Origin: Clostridiales bacterium
Lineage (GTDB): Bacteria; Bacillota; Clostridia; Christensenellales; Aristaeellaceae
Assembly (NCBI GenBank): GCA_015056145.1
Contig: SVGY01000002.1
Location: forward strand, 141,117 to 205,116
Direction of reading: 5' to 3'
Length of the DNA stretch: 64,000 bases
Of the stretch, positions 24,268 to 33,881 are shown piece after piece. Every line of letters starts with the position of its first letter. Position 1 is the stretch's first letter. The notes below the pieces were generated by a model. The model saw only the letters and a program-made list of their open reading frames with translations. It was not told the origin of the DNA and did not search any database. The translations under genes and the position numbers were made by a program.

Positions 24268-25986
24268 ATGTTATTGAAACGGCTTCGCCGCATCGTATCA
24301 GCCTTCCTGGCAGCCCTTGCGCTGCTTGGCACAGCCCTGGCCGAGGACGATATATCCTGGTGGCTGGAAGAGAACTGGGGCTGGGTCATCCGGGATGACA
24401 CCCTCATCGTGGAGGAAGGCGTGTATTGCGTGGGCATCTGTCCCGATGAATATGTCATAGAGGTAGGGGGGAGCTCCGTTCCCCGGGTGGTGCCGCTGGC
24501 GGATGACTATCGCCATGGGGTTATGGAGGAACCCTACACCACGGAAACCTTCACAAAGCTGCAATTGCCGTCGTCACTGCGGATTCTGGGCTGCGAAGCT
24601 CTGTATTTCATGCCTTTTGAGGAAGTGGTGCTGCCGGAGGGGCTCATCTTCATTGACATCTGGGCTATGGAAGGCTGCAAGGCGGAAAGAGTATACATTC
24701 CCTCTACCGTGGAGAGGATCGAACCCGGCGCTTTTGCTGCGATGAATGAGCTTCAGCAGATCGAAGTATCGCCGAAGAATCCTTATTTCACTTCCGTGGA
24801 CGGCGTTCTGTATACAAAGGATATGACTGCGCTGATTGCCTATCCTGTGGGCCGGGAGGCAGAGCATTTCGACGTGCCTGCCGGGGTCAGGCGCATTGAG
24901 GCTTTTGCCTTTTACGAAGGCTGGGATCTGCAGAGCATTTCGCTGCCCTTCGGGCTGGAATTCATTGGACGCCGCGCCTTCAGTTCCTGCATCGAGCTGC
25001 GCTATGCGGCCCTGCCCATGACCCTCCGGCAGATTGAGGCCTACGCCTTTGAAAATTGCATCGTACTGGAGAATACCACCCTGCCGCCTTCCGCAGAGCT
25101 CATTTGCAGCGAAAAGGAAAAAGAGTGGATCACAAGTAACAATTTAGGGGAATGGAGCCCGGAACGGGCCGTGTTCTATAACGCAGGCCAGTACAAACTG
25201 CGCAGCCAGTCCCAGTATTCGCCGGAAAAGCACGGCCAGGACTATCAGACCCCCGAAGAATATTTTTTGGACGATGCGTATGACTATATCCTGGAGATTC
25301 ACGGCGTCATTGACCCGGTGAACGCAGACGACCGGGTGGATGTGTTCGAGGATCCCGATGAGGAAAGCCCGGTGCTTGTGCAGTTTGGCTGCGGCACATC
25401 GGTGGAAATAACGGGCTATCTGCCTGACTGGTACCAGATCTCCTACCCTGTGGTGAACGATTTTGGCGAAACAAAGGACCGGGAAGGATATGTGCGTGAA
25501 ACACAGCTGCGTGTGTTCATTAAACCGGAAAGCCTGTTTGTGGTAAAATCTGCACGCCCGGCCCATGACCGGCTGGAATACTGGACGGAGTTGCCGCAGC
25601 TTCCTCTGGAGGGGGAGGGAACCCCTTTGCCGGAAGGGGCGGAAATGATGGATCTCTGCAGCCTGGAGCCGCCCTGGGCGTATTGCTGGTTCCGTAGTTC
25701 GTCCTTTCGCACCGGCGCTTATATTAACCCTGCGGATCTGCTCTTTACCCGCTATGACGACGGCACCGACAGGGTATACGGCCTGGTTATTTCCGATGAG
25801 CTACAGAACCGCCTGCACCTCCGGGAAAAGCCGGATAAAGCCAGCCGCAGCCTGGGCAGATATTTCAGCGGTACCCAGGTGGAGATCTTTGAAGAAAAGG
25901 GCGACTGGTACCGGGTCAGGGTTGGTACTCAGGAAGGCTGGATGATGAAGAAATTTATACGCATCGTCCCTGCGGAAAAAGAATAA
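24268..25986 (+). CDS. secreted BspA-type leucine-rich repeat protein with SH3 domains
   Basis: 572 residues. A signal peptide (MLLKRLRRIVSAFLAALALL, cleavage near ALA-ED) precedes about five BspA-like LRR_5 units at ~90-275 (LPSSLRILGCEALYFMPFEE; IPSTVERIEPGAFAAM; LPFGLEFIGRRAFSSC; LPMTLRQIEAYAFENC). Two or more SH3-like segments fill the C-terminal half; the last (LHLREKPDKASRSLGRYFSG ... GDWYRVRVG) is a typical bacterial SH3. Such proteins are exported and often bind wall or host ligands. No LPXTG or membrane anchor is seen. AAGGAG stands 9 bases before the ATG. The PstS-like gene follows after 18 bases. Confidence 0.85.
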   Translation: MLLKRLRRIVSAFLAALALLGTALAEDDISWWLEENWGWVIRDDTLIVEEGVYCVGICPDEYVIEVGGSSVPRVVPLADDYRHGVMEEPYTTETFTKLQLPSSLRILGCEALYFMPFEEVVLPEGLIFIDIWAMEGCKAERVYIPSTVERIEPGAFAAMNELQQIEVSPKNPYFTSVDGVLYTKDMTALIAYPVGREAEHFDVPAGVRRIEAFAFYEGWDLQSISLPFGLEFIGRRAFSSCIELRYAALPMTLRQIEAYAFENCIVLENTTLPPSAELICSEKEKEWITSNNLGEWSPERAVFYNAGQYKLRSQSQYSPEKHGQDYQTPEEYFLDDAYDYILEIHGVIDPVNADDRVDVFEDPDEESPVLVQFGCGTSVEITGYLPDWYQISYPVVNDFGETKDREGYVRETQLRVFIKPESLFVVKSARPAHDRLEYWTELPQLPLEGEGTPLPEGAEMMDLCSLEPPWAYCWFRSSSFRTGAYINPADLLFTRYDDGTDRVYGLVISDELQNRLHLREKPDKASRSLGRYFSGTQVEIFEEKGDWYRVRVGTQEGWMMKKFIRIVPAEKE

Positions 25987-26004
25987 GAGAGGAAGTACAG
26001 CTGT

Positions 26005-27078
26005 ATGAAAAAGCAACTTGGCATTCTTATGGCATTGCTGCTGATGATCCTGCCGGCCCTCACGGCGCTGGCAGAAACCCCGGATGCAGCGGCGGACACC
26101 TCCGGCAGCTGGGCCCAGATCAACCAGACCATCGCCCGCCCCGAAAACTGGCAGCAGTATGTGGAAAGCAGCCCCTTTGCACTGGGCGAAAGCGTTCCCA
26201 TGGAGGATTATCCCGGCTACAGCCTTGTGCAGTACGGAACCTATCCCGCCATTGACGGCTCCACCGTGTGCGTGCCCCTGGGCATGGAACTGGCCCGGCA
26301 GCATCTTGGGCTGGAAGAGGGCGATCTGCCCGGCTTCGTTACCTTCTCCACCACCCACAACGCCTATGTGCGGCTCATTGAGGGAAGGGCCAATCCCAGC
26401 GTTTCCATCCTTTCCCGAAGCGCAGTCCTTGACCCGGAGGCTCCGGTGCGCCTGTTTCTGGGCACGGAACCCAGCCGGGAGGAATTGCAGATGGCAGAGG
26501 AGGCCGGGGTGGAGCTGGTAAAGGTACCTTTCTGCTACGATGCCTTTGTATTCCTGGTCAACGGCAGCAATCCGGTGGATAACCTGACGGTAAAGCAAAT
26601 ACAGATGATCTATACCGGCGAGATCATCCACTGGGACAAGGTGGGCGGCAAGGCCGGAGAGATGATCTTCGCATACCAGCGGCCCCAGAACAGCGGTAGT
26701 CAGACCGCCATGGAAAACCTTGTTATGCAGGGTATCCCCCTTGCGGCAGCCCGCCCCAGCCTTGTTACCTCCGGTATGGGCGAGCTGGTGTACCAGATCG
26801 GCGATTACAACAACGGCCCCCGGGCATTGGGCTATTCCTACCTGTATTATGTAAACGGAATGTATAAATCCGGCGACGTGAAGGTGATCTCCGTGGACGG
26901 CACAGAACCTTCCGAGGACAATCTCCGCTCCGGAAAATACCCTTTCACCACCTGCTATTATGCGGTGTATGTAAAAGGCGATACGGAAACCGAGGCCTTC
27001 GTTCAGTGGCTTACCGGGGAGGAAGGCCAGAAATGCGTCCGGCAGGCGGGATATATCCCGGTGATGGACGTGGAATAA
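26005..27078 (+). CDS. secreted PstS-like substrate-binding protein
   Basis: 357 residues. A signal peptide (MKKQLGILMALLLMILPALT, cleavage after LALA) precedes a phosphate-binding-type fold: LVNGSNPVDNLTVKQIQMIY, TGEIIHWDKVGG and QRPQNSGSQTAMENLVM match the PstS 'NP...LT..q...IF.G.I..W...G..I......GSGT...F' pattern, though GSGT is replaced by SGSQT. There is no lipobox and no pstCAB genes nearby, so transport is not assured; a sensory or ligand-scavenging role is possible. It is cotranscribed with the LRR-SH3 gene by position. Confidence 0.75.
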   Translation: MKKQLGILMALLLMILPALTALAETPDAAADTSGSWAQINQTIARPENWQQYVESSPFALGESVPMEDYPGYSLVQYGTYPAIDGSTVCVPLGMELARQHLGLEEGDLPGFVTFSTTHNAYVRLIEGRANPSVSILSRSAVLDPEAPVRLFLGTEPSREELQMAEEAGVELVKVPFCYDAFVFLVNGSNPVDNLTVKQIQMIYTGEIIHWDKVGGKAGEMIFAYQRPQNSGSQTAMENLVMQGIPLAAARPSLVTSGMGELVYQIGDYNNGPRALGYSYLYYVNGMYKSGDVKVISVDGTEPSEDNLRSGKYPFTTCYYAVYVKGDTETEAFVQWLTGEEGQKCVRQAGYIPVMDVE

Positions 27079-27106
27079 TTCACGCTGTGAAAAAAGGATA
27101 AAAAAA

Positions 27107-27143
27107 CAGGACTGCTGCAAAATACCACTTTGCAGCAGTCCTG
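27107..27143. repeat. hairpin flanking inserted element A, left copy
   Basis: CAGGACTGCTGCAAA pairs with TTTGCAGCAGTCCTG. The A run before it gives a T run on the minus strand, so it can terminate the Mrp operon. It is copied with one difference at 27310-27346. Confidence 0.88.
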
Positions 27144-27309
27144 CCTGGCTATCAAAAAATGCGCAGGGTGCAGGGGGATCATCCCCCTGCCGGGTGTGGG
27201 CAGAGCCCACATTCCTTGTGCCGCAGCACTTTCAAGAAAGCACAGCGAGCACCGAAGGTGCAAGATTTGCGGCTTTGACTGACAAGAATGAGGTTTTTCC
27301 ACAAGCTGA
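27144..27309. mobile_element. short non-coding element A between duplicated hairpins
   Basis: 166 bases, non-coding. It shares long blocks with the element at 54494-54642: ATCATCCCCCTGCCGGG, GTGGGCAGAGCCCAC, and a GGTGCAAGATTTGCGGCTT-type right part. It contains a 10-bp-arm palindrome (GCAGGGGGATCATCCCCCTG and the next C) and the small hairpin GTGGGC-AGA-GCCCAC. The flanking hairpins are near-identical to each other here, while the other locus has a different duplicated hairpin. Confidence 0.65.
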
Positions 27310-27346
27310 CAGGACTGCTACAAAATACCACTTTGCAGCAGTCCTG
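27310..27346. repeat. hairpin flanking inserted element A, right copy
   Basis: Same 37 bases as 27107-27143 with one change (CTGCTA for CTGCTG). Confidence 0.88.
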
Positions 27347-27365
27347 CTATATATGCACAAAACAA

Positions 27366-29429
27366 TCAGTACAGCAGATAGATCAGCGTGACCAGAAGGC
27401 CCAGGCAGAACAGCATCAGGCCGAAGGACATGGAACGGGTCACTTTGCGGCGATCCTTTGCAAACTCCTCGTATAGCGCAGCAAATTCGGACACATAGCT
27501 GACACCGTCTTCCTTTACGCCCCGGAGGCGGTCTGCAGCAGTGCCCAGGGCGTAGGTCAGCCGGTTGCCCACAGGCACTGGCTGGCTTTCCTTTTTGGGG
27601 GAAAGCACGGTTTTCCGTGCCAGCCAGGCAGTGGAATCCATCAACCCGTCACAGGCCCGGGCAAAGGTCCTGCCAAGCCCCCTGAAAAGAGGCACGGCGC
27701 AGTCCGTCAGCCGGTCTGCCAGGGAAGCGAGAAAGCCGCCGACCTTGCACAAAAGGGCCAGCAGAGGACGGTAGACCATGTCCTCCAGATCGAAATGCAC
27801 TTTGGGCAGCTTCTTCTTTTGCAGGAAAGAAACCAGCCAGACCAGCAGCCCGCCAATTCCAAGGGAAATGGCTGCGCCCTTCAGGTTTTCCAGGCTGAAA
27901 TAGGGTACCGGCAGGTGAACAGGCTCTGCGGCCCGGAGGAAGGGCAGGCTCAGCATACCCATGCCCGTTTCAAATACATGGGGCAGAATGCCGATTACCA
28001 CCACCGGTACGGCAGCTGCAAGGATGGCAATAAGGGGCAGAGGATTGAGGAACTTCTTCTCTGCATCATACTCTGCCTGCTTATCCGGGTTCTTCTTCAC
28101 AAAGAGGATGATGAACAGCCGGGTCATGTAGCAGAAGGTCATGCCGCCCGCCAGCAGGAACAATTTTTCCGACAGCTGATAGATGAAGGCGTTTTCCCCG
28201 TGGTGCTCAAGATGATGCACCAGTTCAAGAATGCCCTCATGGAGCAGGGATTTGCTCAGATATCCGCTCAGCAGCGGTACACCGGAAATACCCAGGGCAG
28301 CAATGGCAAAGGGGATCATCAGCAGGGGCTTGTTTCTGCCGTAGCCCTGGAGCTTTTTCAAATCCAGCTCATGGGTGTTGAGGTAAATGGCGCCTGCGCA
28401 GCTGAACAAGGTCAGCTTGAAGAGGGAATGGTTCACCATATGACCCACAGTGCCAAAAGCAGCAAGACCGTTTTCCCCGGGCAGCAGGCTGAGCAGGCCC
28501 ACACCGACCATGATAAAGCCGATCTGGCTCAGGGAGGAACAGGCAAGAGTGCGTTTGAGATTGCCGGAAAGGATAGCCAGCACGGCTCCCAGCAGCATGG
28601 TAATAACGCCCAGCCGGAAGATCAGGTCTCCCCAGGCGGCGTTGCCCTGCATAAGGCGGCAGGTGATTACCAGCATTCCGAACACGCCGGTTTTGGTCAG
28701 CATGCCGGAAAGCAATGCACTGGCCGGAGCCGGGGCCACCGGGTGTGCCTTGGGCAGCCAGATATGCAGCGGGAATGCGCCAGCCTTGGCAGCAAAGCCC
28801 ACCAGCACCAGGATCACCGGCAGGAGGGGCATGCCCCCTTCAGGAGCGGCAAGGGTATCGTAGGAAGCTGTGGCCATGCCCTCCGGCAGCAGGGCGATGC
28901 CCATCAGCGTGCACAGGCCGCCGATCACAGCGATGTACAGATAGGTCTGGGCGGCCCGGAGAGCGCCGGGGGTTTCCTCATGGGCTACCCAGGGGTAGCT
29001 CATCAGGCTCATGCACTCAAAGAACAGGAAGGTGGTCACAAAGCTGTCGGAAAGGAACAGCCCCACCGTCATGCCCAGGGTCATCAGAGTGAAGAGGGCG
29101 TAGCGGCCCCGGTTTTCCCCATGGCCGAAGTAATCCAGCGATACAAGCGATGTAATCAGCCACATAAATGCAGCAATGAAGGCGTACAAGGCCCGGAAAC
29201 CGTCGCCACACATCAGCACGCCAAGGCCGGTCAGGCTGCTTTGAAAATGCAGCGCAGTACCGGTAATCGCCCTGAAAAGAATCCAGCCCGTCAGCGTTAC
29301 CTCCAGGGCAGAAACGCCCACCATGACCCAGATGGCATTTTTCCAGTGCTTTTTGCCAAGGGCATAAGCAAGAGGGCTCAGAAGAAGCGGCAGGAAGGCC
29401 GCAAGGGGTAAAAGCCATGATTCAAGCAT
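27366..29429 (-). CDS. NuoL/MrpA-type proton-conducting antiporter subunit
   Basis: 687 residues, 14 or more helices. The antiporter core has E138 in FLFFECMSLMSY (helix 5), K215 in GFAAKAGAFPLHIWLPKAHP (helix 7) and the PAPASALLSGMLTK helix, the charged pair that carries ion translocation in NuoL/M/N and MrpA/D. A ~170-residue C-terminal extension is partly amphipathic (FDLEDMVYRPLLALL, then a final helix), like the lateral arm of NuoL. It is the last gene of the operon, 14 bases after the preceding one, with AAAGGAGG before the start. The ion (H+ or Na+) cannot be read off. Confidence 0.85.
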   Translation of the reverse strand: MLESWLLPLAAFLPLLLSPLAYALGKKHWKNAIWVMVGVSALEVTLTGWILFRAITGTALHFQSSLTGLGVLMCGDGFRALYAFIAAFMWLITSLVSLDYFGHGENRGRYALFTLMTLGMTVGLFLSDSFVTTFLFFECMSLMSYPWVAHEETPGALRAAQTYLYIAVIGGLCTLMGIALLPEGMATASYDTLAAPEGGMPLLPVILVLVGFAAKAGAFPLHIWLPKAHPVAPAPASALLSGMLTKTGVFGMLVITCRLMQGNAAWGDLIFRLGVITMLLGAVLAILSGNLKRTLACSSLSQIGFIMVGVGLLSLLPGENGLAAFGTVGHMVNHSLFKLTLFSCAGAIYLNTHELDLKKLQGYGRNKPLLMIPFAIAALGISGVPLLSGYLSKSLLHEGILELVHHLEHHGENAFIYQLSEKLFLLAGGMTFCYMTRLFIILFVKKNPDKQAEYDAEKKFLNPLPLIAILAAAVPVVVIGILPHVFETGMGMLSLPFLRAAEPVHLPVPYFSLENLKGAAISLGIGGLLVWLVSFLQKKKLPKVHFDLEDMVYRPLLALLCKVGGFLASLADRLTDCAVPLFRGLGRTFARACDGLMDSTAWLARKTVLSPKKESQPVPVGNRLTYALGTAADRLRGVKEDGVSYVSEFAALYEEFAKDRRKVTRSMSFGLMLFCLGLLVTLIYLLY

Positions 29430-29443
29430 GTATGCAGCCTCCT

Positions 29444-30883
29444 TTACAGGGTAAAAGCAAATTCGCCATGGATGGCGCTGACCATCCAGTCAGACAGGAA
29501 GGTAACTGCCAGCAGGATCACCGCCAGCAGGATGAGGCACACCAGCATGCGCCAGCCAGGCTCCGCCTTCTCAGCAGGCTCAGCAGAGTCGCCGCGGTAC
29601 AGGCTCAGGGCGGGCACAAGGGCGTACATGGCCGTCAGCACAGCGGAAATGATCAGTACACAGGTGCCGATCATGCCCATCACGCCGCCCTGAATGCCGG
29701 CCTCTGCCAGCAGCCACTTGCTCTGGAAGCCGGGCAGGGGCGGGATACCCGTCAGGCTCAGGGCGCCCAGCAGGAACACGGCGCTCACCACCGGCATTCT
29801 CCTGCCAAGGCCCCGCAGGTCATGCACAAAGCGGCCGTGGGCCTTGATCATCACCGCACCGATGCACAAAAACAGCACGATCTTCATCAGGGCATGGAAG
29901 ATGAGGTGCACAAGGGAAGCCTCCAGGCCGGCAGGGCTCAGCAGCATTGCTCCAAAGAGCACATAGCTCAGGTTGGACATGGTGGAATAGGCAAAGCGCC
30001 TTTTCAGATGCCGTTCCCTGAGGGCTACTGCGCTGCCGATGAGAATGGTAAGGATGGCAGCGCCCAGGCACACATACTGGGCCCATGTGCCCGCCACCAT
30101 GGAGGGGGCGTAGCAGTAGTATCCAAGTCGGATCACCGCAAAGGCTCCGGCCTTGACCACAGCCACAGCGTGCAGAAGGGCGGTCACGGGCGTGGGCGCA
30201 ACACCTGCGGTGGGCAGCCAACCGTGCAGGGGGAACACCGCAGCCTTCACCCCAAAGCCGAAGAATCCCAGCACGAACATGGGCAGCAGCAGGGAAAGGG
30301 GCGCTTCTCCCAGGGCAGGATTGCCGCCCAGGATAAAGTTGCCGCCGCCGTATTCTGCCACGGTGACCAACGCAAGGAATGCCAGCGCCGTTCCGCCCAT
30401 GGAGTAGTACAGGTACTTTCGCCCGGCGTGTACCCGCTGGGTACGCATGCCCTGCATTACAAGGGGAAGGGTGGAAAGAGTCAGCATTTCGTAGAAAACG
30501 AACAGGGACATCAGGTCTTCACTGAAGCTGATACCCAGCGTGGCAGCGTAGGCCATCAGGAACCAGCCAAAGAAGGTGTTTTCCCCGCTCTCATGCTCCA
30601 TGTATTCCAGAGCGTAAAGGCTTACCATGGGCCAAAGCAGCGCAGCCAACCCGGCAAAAATCCGGCCCAGGCCGTCCAGCCGGAAGCTGATGGTCAGCTC
30701 CTCCGTGAGCCGGAGCAGCGTAAAGGCATGATCGCCGGGGGTAAAGATTACCCACGCTGCAAGGGCGCTGGTCCCAAGGGCGGAGAGCATCACATACCAA
30801 CCCCGGAAAGCTGCGCTTCTGGGTTTTATGAAAAGCAGCAATACGCCTGCAATCAGGGGCAGGGTCATTGCAAGTACAAGCAT
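29444..30883 (-). CDS. MrpD/NuoM-type antiporter subunit
   Basis: 479 residues, about 14 helices. E132 (LFVFYEMLTLSTLPL) and K213 (GFGVKAAVFPLHGWLPTAGV) are at the expected places, followed by PTPVTALLHAVAVVKAGAF. Third of four antiporter-like subunits in this operon. It follows the next upstream gene by 13 bases. It is a separate paralogue, not a recent duplicate, since sequence identity with the others is limited to core motifs. Confidence 0.87.
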   Translation of the reverse strand: MLVLAMTLPLIAGVLLLFIKPRSAAFRGWYVMLSALGTSALAAWVIFTPGDHAFTLLRLTEELTISFRLDGLGRIFAGLAALLWPMVSLYALEYMEHESGENTFFGWFLMAYAATLGISFSEDLMSLFVFYEMLTLSTLPLVMQGMRTQRVHAGRKYLYYSMGGTALAFLALVTVAEYGGGNFILGGNPALGEAPLSLLLPMFVLGFFGFGVKAAVFPLHGWLPTAGVAPTPVTALLHAVAVVKAGAFAVIRLGYYCYAPSMVAGTWAQYVCLGAAILTILIGSAVALRERHLKRRFAYSTMSNLSYVLFGAMLLSPAGLEASLVHLIFHALMKIVLFLCIGAVMIKAHGRFVHDLRGLGRRMPVVSAVFLLGALSLTGIPPLPGFQSKWLLAEAGIQGGVMGMIGTCVLIISAVLTAMYALVPALSLYRGDSAEPAEKAEPGWRMLVCLILLAVILLAVTFLSDWMVSAIHGEFAFTL

Positions 30884-30896
30884 GTTCCCTTCCTCC

Positions 30897-32369
30897 TTAC
30901 ATCATCAGGGATGCAGCCAGGGTTTCTGCGGCCTTCAGAATGCCCTGGGGCCACAGGCCCAGCAGCACCAGCATCGCTGCCAGCACCACCAGCAGTGCAA
31001 CCATCAGGGGGCTGGCCTCCTGGAAGGTGTACAGGCCCTGGCGTTCCTCACCGGGGAAGAAGCCGTTGATGCTCACCGGCAGCAGATAGCCTGCCGTAAG
31101 CAGTGCGGAAATCAGCAGTACCACCGGGCCCAGCCAGTTCAGCACCGGCAGGCCGCTGTTGAGGCTGCCGCCAACCAGCTCCCACTTGCTCAGGAAGCCC
31201 GGCAGGGGCGGTACGCCCACAAGGCCTACGCCTGCAAGGGTAAAGCACCACATGGTAATGGGCATCTTCTTGCCGATGCCGGTCAGATCCCGTACATCGG
31301 TAAGGCCGGTTTTGCAGATCACTGCGCCGGCGCAGAGGAACAGAAGGTTCTTCATTACGCCGTGGAAGATCAGATGCAGCATGGAGCCCGCAAAGGCCTG
31401 GGGCTGCAAAAGGAACAATCCGAAGAGGATATAGCTTACCTGGCTGATGGTGGAATAGGCCAGACGCTTTTTAAACACCGTCACGGAGAAAGCCATCATA
31501 CTGCCCATGAACACCGTCACAAGGGCAAGGATCACCAGGGCGGTCTGCACCCAGGTGCCCCGCAGATACTCTGCGCCCACCACATAGTACAGGATGCGGA
31601 TGATGCACAATACGCCCATTTTGGTAATAACGCCGCTGAGCACTGCACTGGCAGGGGCCGGGGCGATGGGATGGGCCGTGGGCAGCCAGCCATGGAGGGG
31701 GAACATACCCGCCTTGGCGCCGAAGCCGATCACCGCAAGGAACACCACCACAAGGGGCAGCCCGCCGGCGGCCGCTTCAGCCGTCAGTGCGCCGCCGGGG
31801 GTGAAAATCTGGGTGCTGGTGCCGGGCACAAAGAAGAAGATGCCCAGCAGGCCCAGCATAGCGCCCGCCACGGAATACAGCAGATACTTCATGCCTGCCG
31901 CAAGGGCCTCCCTGGTGCCGGTGTGGATGACCATGGCAATGGAAAGCAGAGTCATCATTTCAAAGAACAGGTACATGGTCACCAGCGTACCGGAGAGGCA
32001 CAGGCCATTCATGGCAAAGAGCGTCAGCAGGAAGAAGGCATCATACCGGCGGCGGCCTTCCGGCTCATGCTTCATGTAGCCAAAGGAGAACAGGCCGGAA
32101 ATCAGCCACATCACGCTGACCAGCACCAGGAACACACGGCTGAGCAGGTCGCTTCTGAGCACGATGGGCAGGCGGCCCATCAGGTTCATCAGCTCAAGCT
32201 GAATGTCTCCCTGCAAAATCACAAGGATGGTCAGCACAAGATTGATGATAAGGGCTGCGCCGTGGAAAACATTGGCGGCCTTTCCGTCGTCCTGACGGAT
32301 AAGGAAATACCTCACCGCCGCCATCACCAGGGGCAACAGGGGCAGAAGAATCATAAGAACGGTTTGCAT
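30897..32369 (-). CDS. MrpD/MbhH-type antiporter subunit
   Basis: 490 residues. E137 (MYLFFEMMTLLSIAM) and K219 (GFGAKAGMFPLHGWLPTAHP) fall at the same numbers as the E137/K219 pair studied in Bacillus MrpD, and PAPASAVLSGVITKMG follows. Second antiporter-like subunit in gene order. AAGAAGG precedes the ATG. Confidence 0.88.
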   Translation of the reverse strand: MQTVLMILLPLLPLVMAAVRYFLIRQDDGKAANVFHGAALIINLVLTILVILQGDIQLELMNLMGRLPIVLRSDLLSRVFLVLVSVMWLISGLFSFGYMKHEPEGRRRYDAFFLLTLFAMNGLCLSGTLVTMYLFFEMMTLLSIAMVIHTGTREALAAGMKYLLYSVAGAMLGLLGIFFFVPGTSTQIFTPGGALTAEAAAGGLPLVVVFLAVIGFGAKAGMFPLHGWLPTAHPIAPAPASAVLSGVITKMGVLCIIRILYYVVGAEYLRGTWVQTALVILALVTVFMGSMMAFSVTVFKKRLAYSTISQVSYILFGLFLLQPQAFAGSMLHLIFHGVMKNLLFLCAGAVICKTGLTDVRDLTGIGKKMPITMWCFTLAGVGLVGVPPLPGFLSKWELVGGSLNSGLPVLNWLGPVVLLISALLTAGYLLPVSINGFFPGEERQGLYTFQEASPLMVALLVVLAAMLVLLGLWPQGILKAAETLAASLMM

Positions 32370-32387
32370 GGGTGCATCCTTCTTTCT

Positions 32388-33881
32388 TTACACAAACATG
32401 GCAAGGCCACGGTGGACAAGGTCTGCAATAGGCTGGGCCAGGAAGCCGGCCAGCAGGTTGGCAGCCGTCATCAGCCACATGGCTGCATTGGCCCGGCGGT
32501 CGGGGCGGTAATCCGGGTTTTCAAAATCGTGCCGGGCCGGACGGTAGAGGGTAATGACGGTTTTCATAAAGTACAGCACGTTCAGCAGCGTGCTCAGGGC
32601 CAGCGCCAGCAGCATCACCCACATGTGTGCGCCGCCGTAGGCAAAAGCTGCCTTACCAAAGTACAGCTTGCTGATGAAACCGCCCAGCGGGGGGATACCC
32701 ACAATGCTCATGGCCGATACGGTGAAGCACACGCCCGCCGTCCTGTGCCGGAAGCCTGCGCCACGCAGGTCGCTGAAGCGTTTGCTGTTGCCCGATACAT
32801 CCGACAGGCTGGAGGCGGCGATGAACATGCTGCTCTTGGCCAGGGAGTGTACCAGCATGTGGTACAGGGCCGCCACAAAGCCCGCTTCCAAAGTAAGGCC
32901 CATGGCAGCGTAGATGTAGCCGATCTGCGCCACGGAGCTGAATGCGCACATCCGCCTGAGATCGTGGCTGGAAATAGCGCTGAGGCTGCCGAAGATCATG
33001 GCCGCAATGCCGAAGAGGAACATCAATTCCAGCACCCGGTTATCCCGGATCACCTCAAAGCCGATGGTGCGGTAGAGGATCTTGATCAGGAAGAAGATGT
33101 AGGTCTTGCTTACCACGCTGCTGAGGATGGAAGAGGCCGCAGGGGTTGAGTAGGAATACGCATCCGCCAGCCAGGTATGGAAGGGGAACAGTGCGCTTTT
33201 GATGCCCACGCCCACAAAAAACAGGCCGATGACCACCGTGATGGGGCCTTCGTAGCTGCCGGACTGATGCAGGGCCACCATGCTTTCGTGGATGTTTTCC
33301 ATCAGGAGGTGGCCGGTAAGAGAATAGGTAATGGTAATGCCGATGGTGATAAGGCCGCTGCCCAGAAGGCTCATGATCATGTACCTTGTGGCGCTTACCA
33401 TGGTGCGGCCATTCTGCCGTGCCATGATCAGCACGCAGGAGGCAAGGGTCAGGATCTCGATAAACACATAGCCGGTGAACAGGTCGTTGGTGTACACCAT
33501 GGAAACCATTCCTGCCAGCACCAGGTCCAGCATGACGCTGAACAGGTTCTGCTTGGCCTCGTCTATCTGAACCTCCTGCTTATCCATACCGCCAAGGGCG
33601 CTGGAGAGGATCACCAGGGAAAACACAATGGTCATCAATGCTTCCAGCAGACCGCCCCGGAGCTCGTTGCCCCAGGGGGCGGGGAAGTGGCCCATCATGT
33701 AGGTGAAGCTTTCATTGCTGCGCAAAAGGAAACACAGCAGCCACAGATTCATCACCGCCACTGCCATGGAAAGGAACACCGTAATCCACCGGGCGGCCTT
33801 TCGGGGCAGCATGCTGCTGATAACAGCAGATACCATGCACAGCATGATGCAGAAGAAGGGGACGTTCTTTACAAATTCCAT
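32388..33881 (-). CDS. mrpD: Mrp complex subunit D
   Basis: 497 residues. E142 (GYVFIEILTLASCV) and K228 (VGIKSALFPFHTWLADAYS) mark the ion path; STPAASSILSSVVSKTYIFF is the following helix. Its place directly after mrpC, with a one-base stop/start overlap, matches mrpD of the canonical mrp order and mbhH of Mbh. Confidence 0.9.
   Translation of the reverse strand: MEFVKNVPFFCIMLCMVSAVISSMLPRKAARWITVFLSMAVAVMNLWLLCFLLRSNESFTYMMGHFPAPWGNELRGGLLEALMTIVFSLVILSSALGGMDKQEVQIDEAKQNLFSVMLDLVLAGMVSMVYTNDLFTGYVFIEILTLASCVLIMARQNGRTMVSATRYMIMSLLGSGLITIGITITYSLTGHLLMENIHESMVALHQSGSYEGPITVVIGLFFVGVGIKSALFPFHTWLADAYSYSTPAASSILSSVVSKTYIFFLIKILYRTIGFEVIRDNRVLELMFLFGIAAMIFGSLSAISSHDLRRMCAFSSVAQIGYIYAAMGLTLEAGFVAALYHMLVHSLAKSSMFIAASSLSDVSGNSKRFSDLRGAGFRHRTAGVCFTVSAMSIVGIPPLGGFISKLYFGKAAFAYGGAHMWVMLLALALSTLLNVLYFMKTVITLYRPARHDFENPDYRPDRRANAAMWLMTAANLLAGFLAQPIADLVHRGLAMFV

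Noticed and set aside
27144..27309. Riboswitch or T-box for the downstream genes
   Set aside because: The neighbouring genes are convergent, and the element recurs at an unrelated convergent-type 3' end, so it is not a leader of either gene.
28450..33149. Long plus-strand open frames across the Mrp-like operon
   Set aside because: Antisense shadows of conserved membrane subunits; His/Gln-rich translations with no family match.
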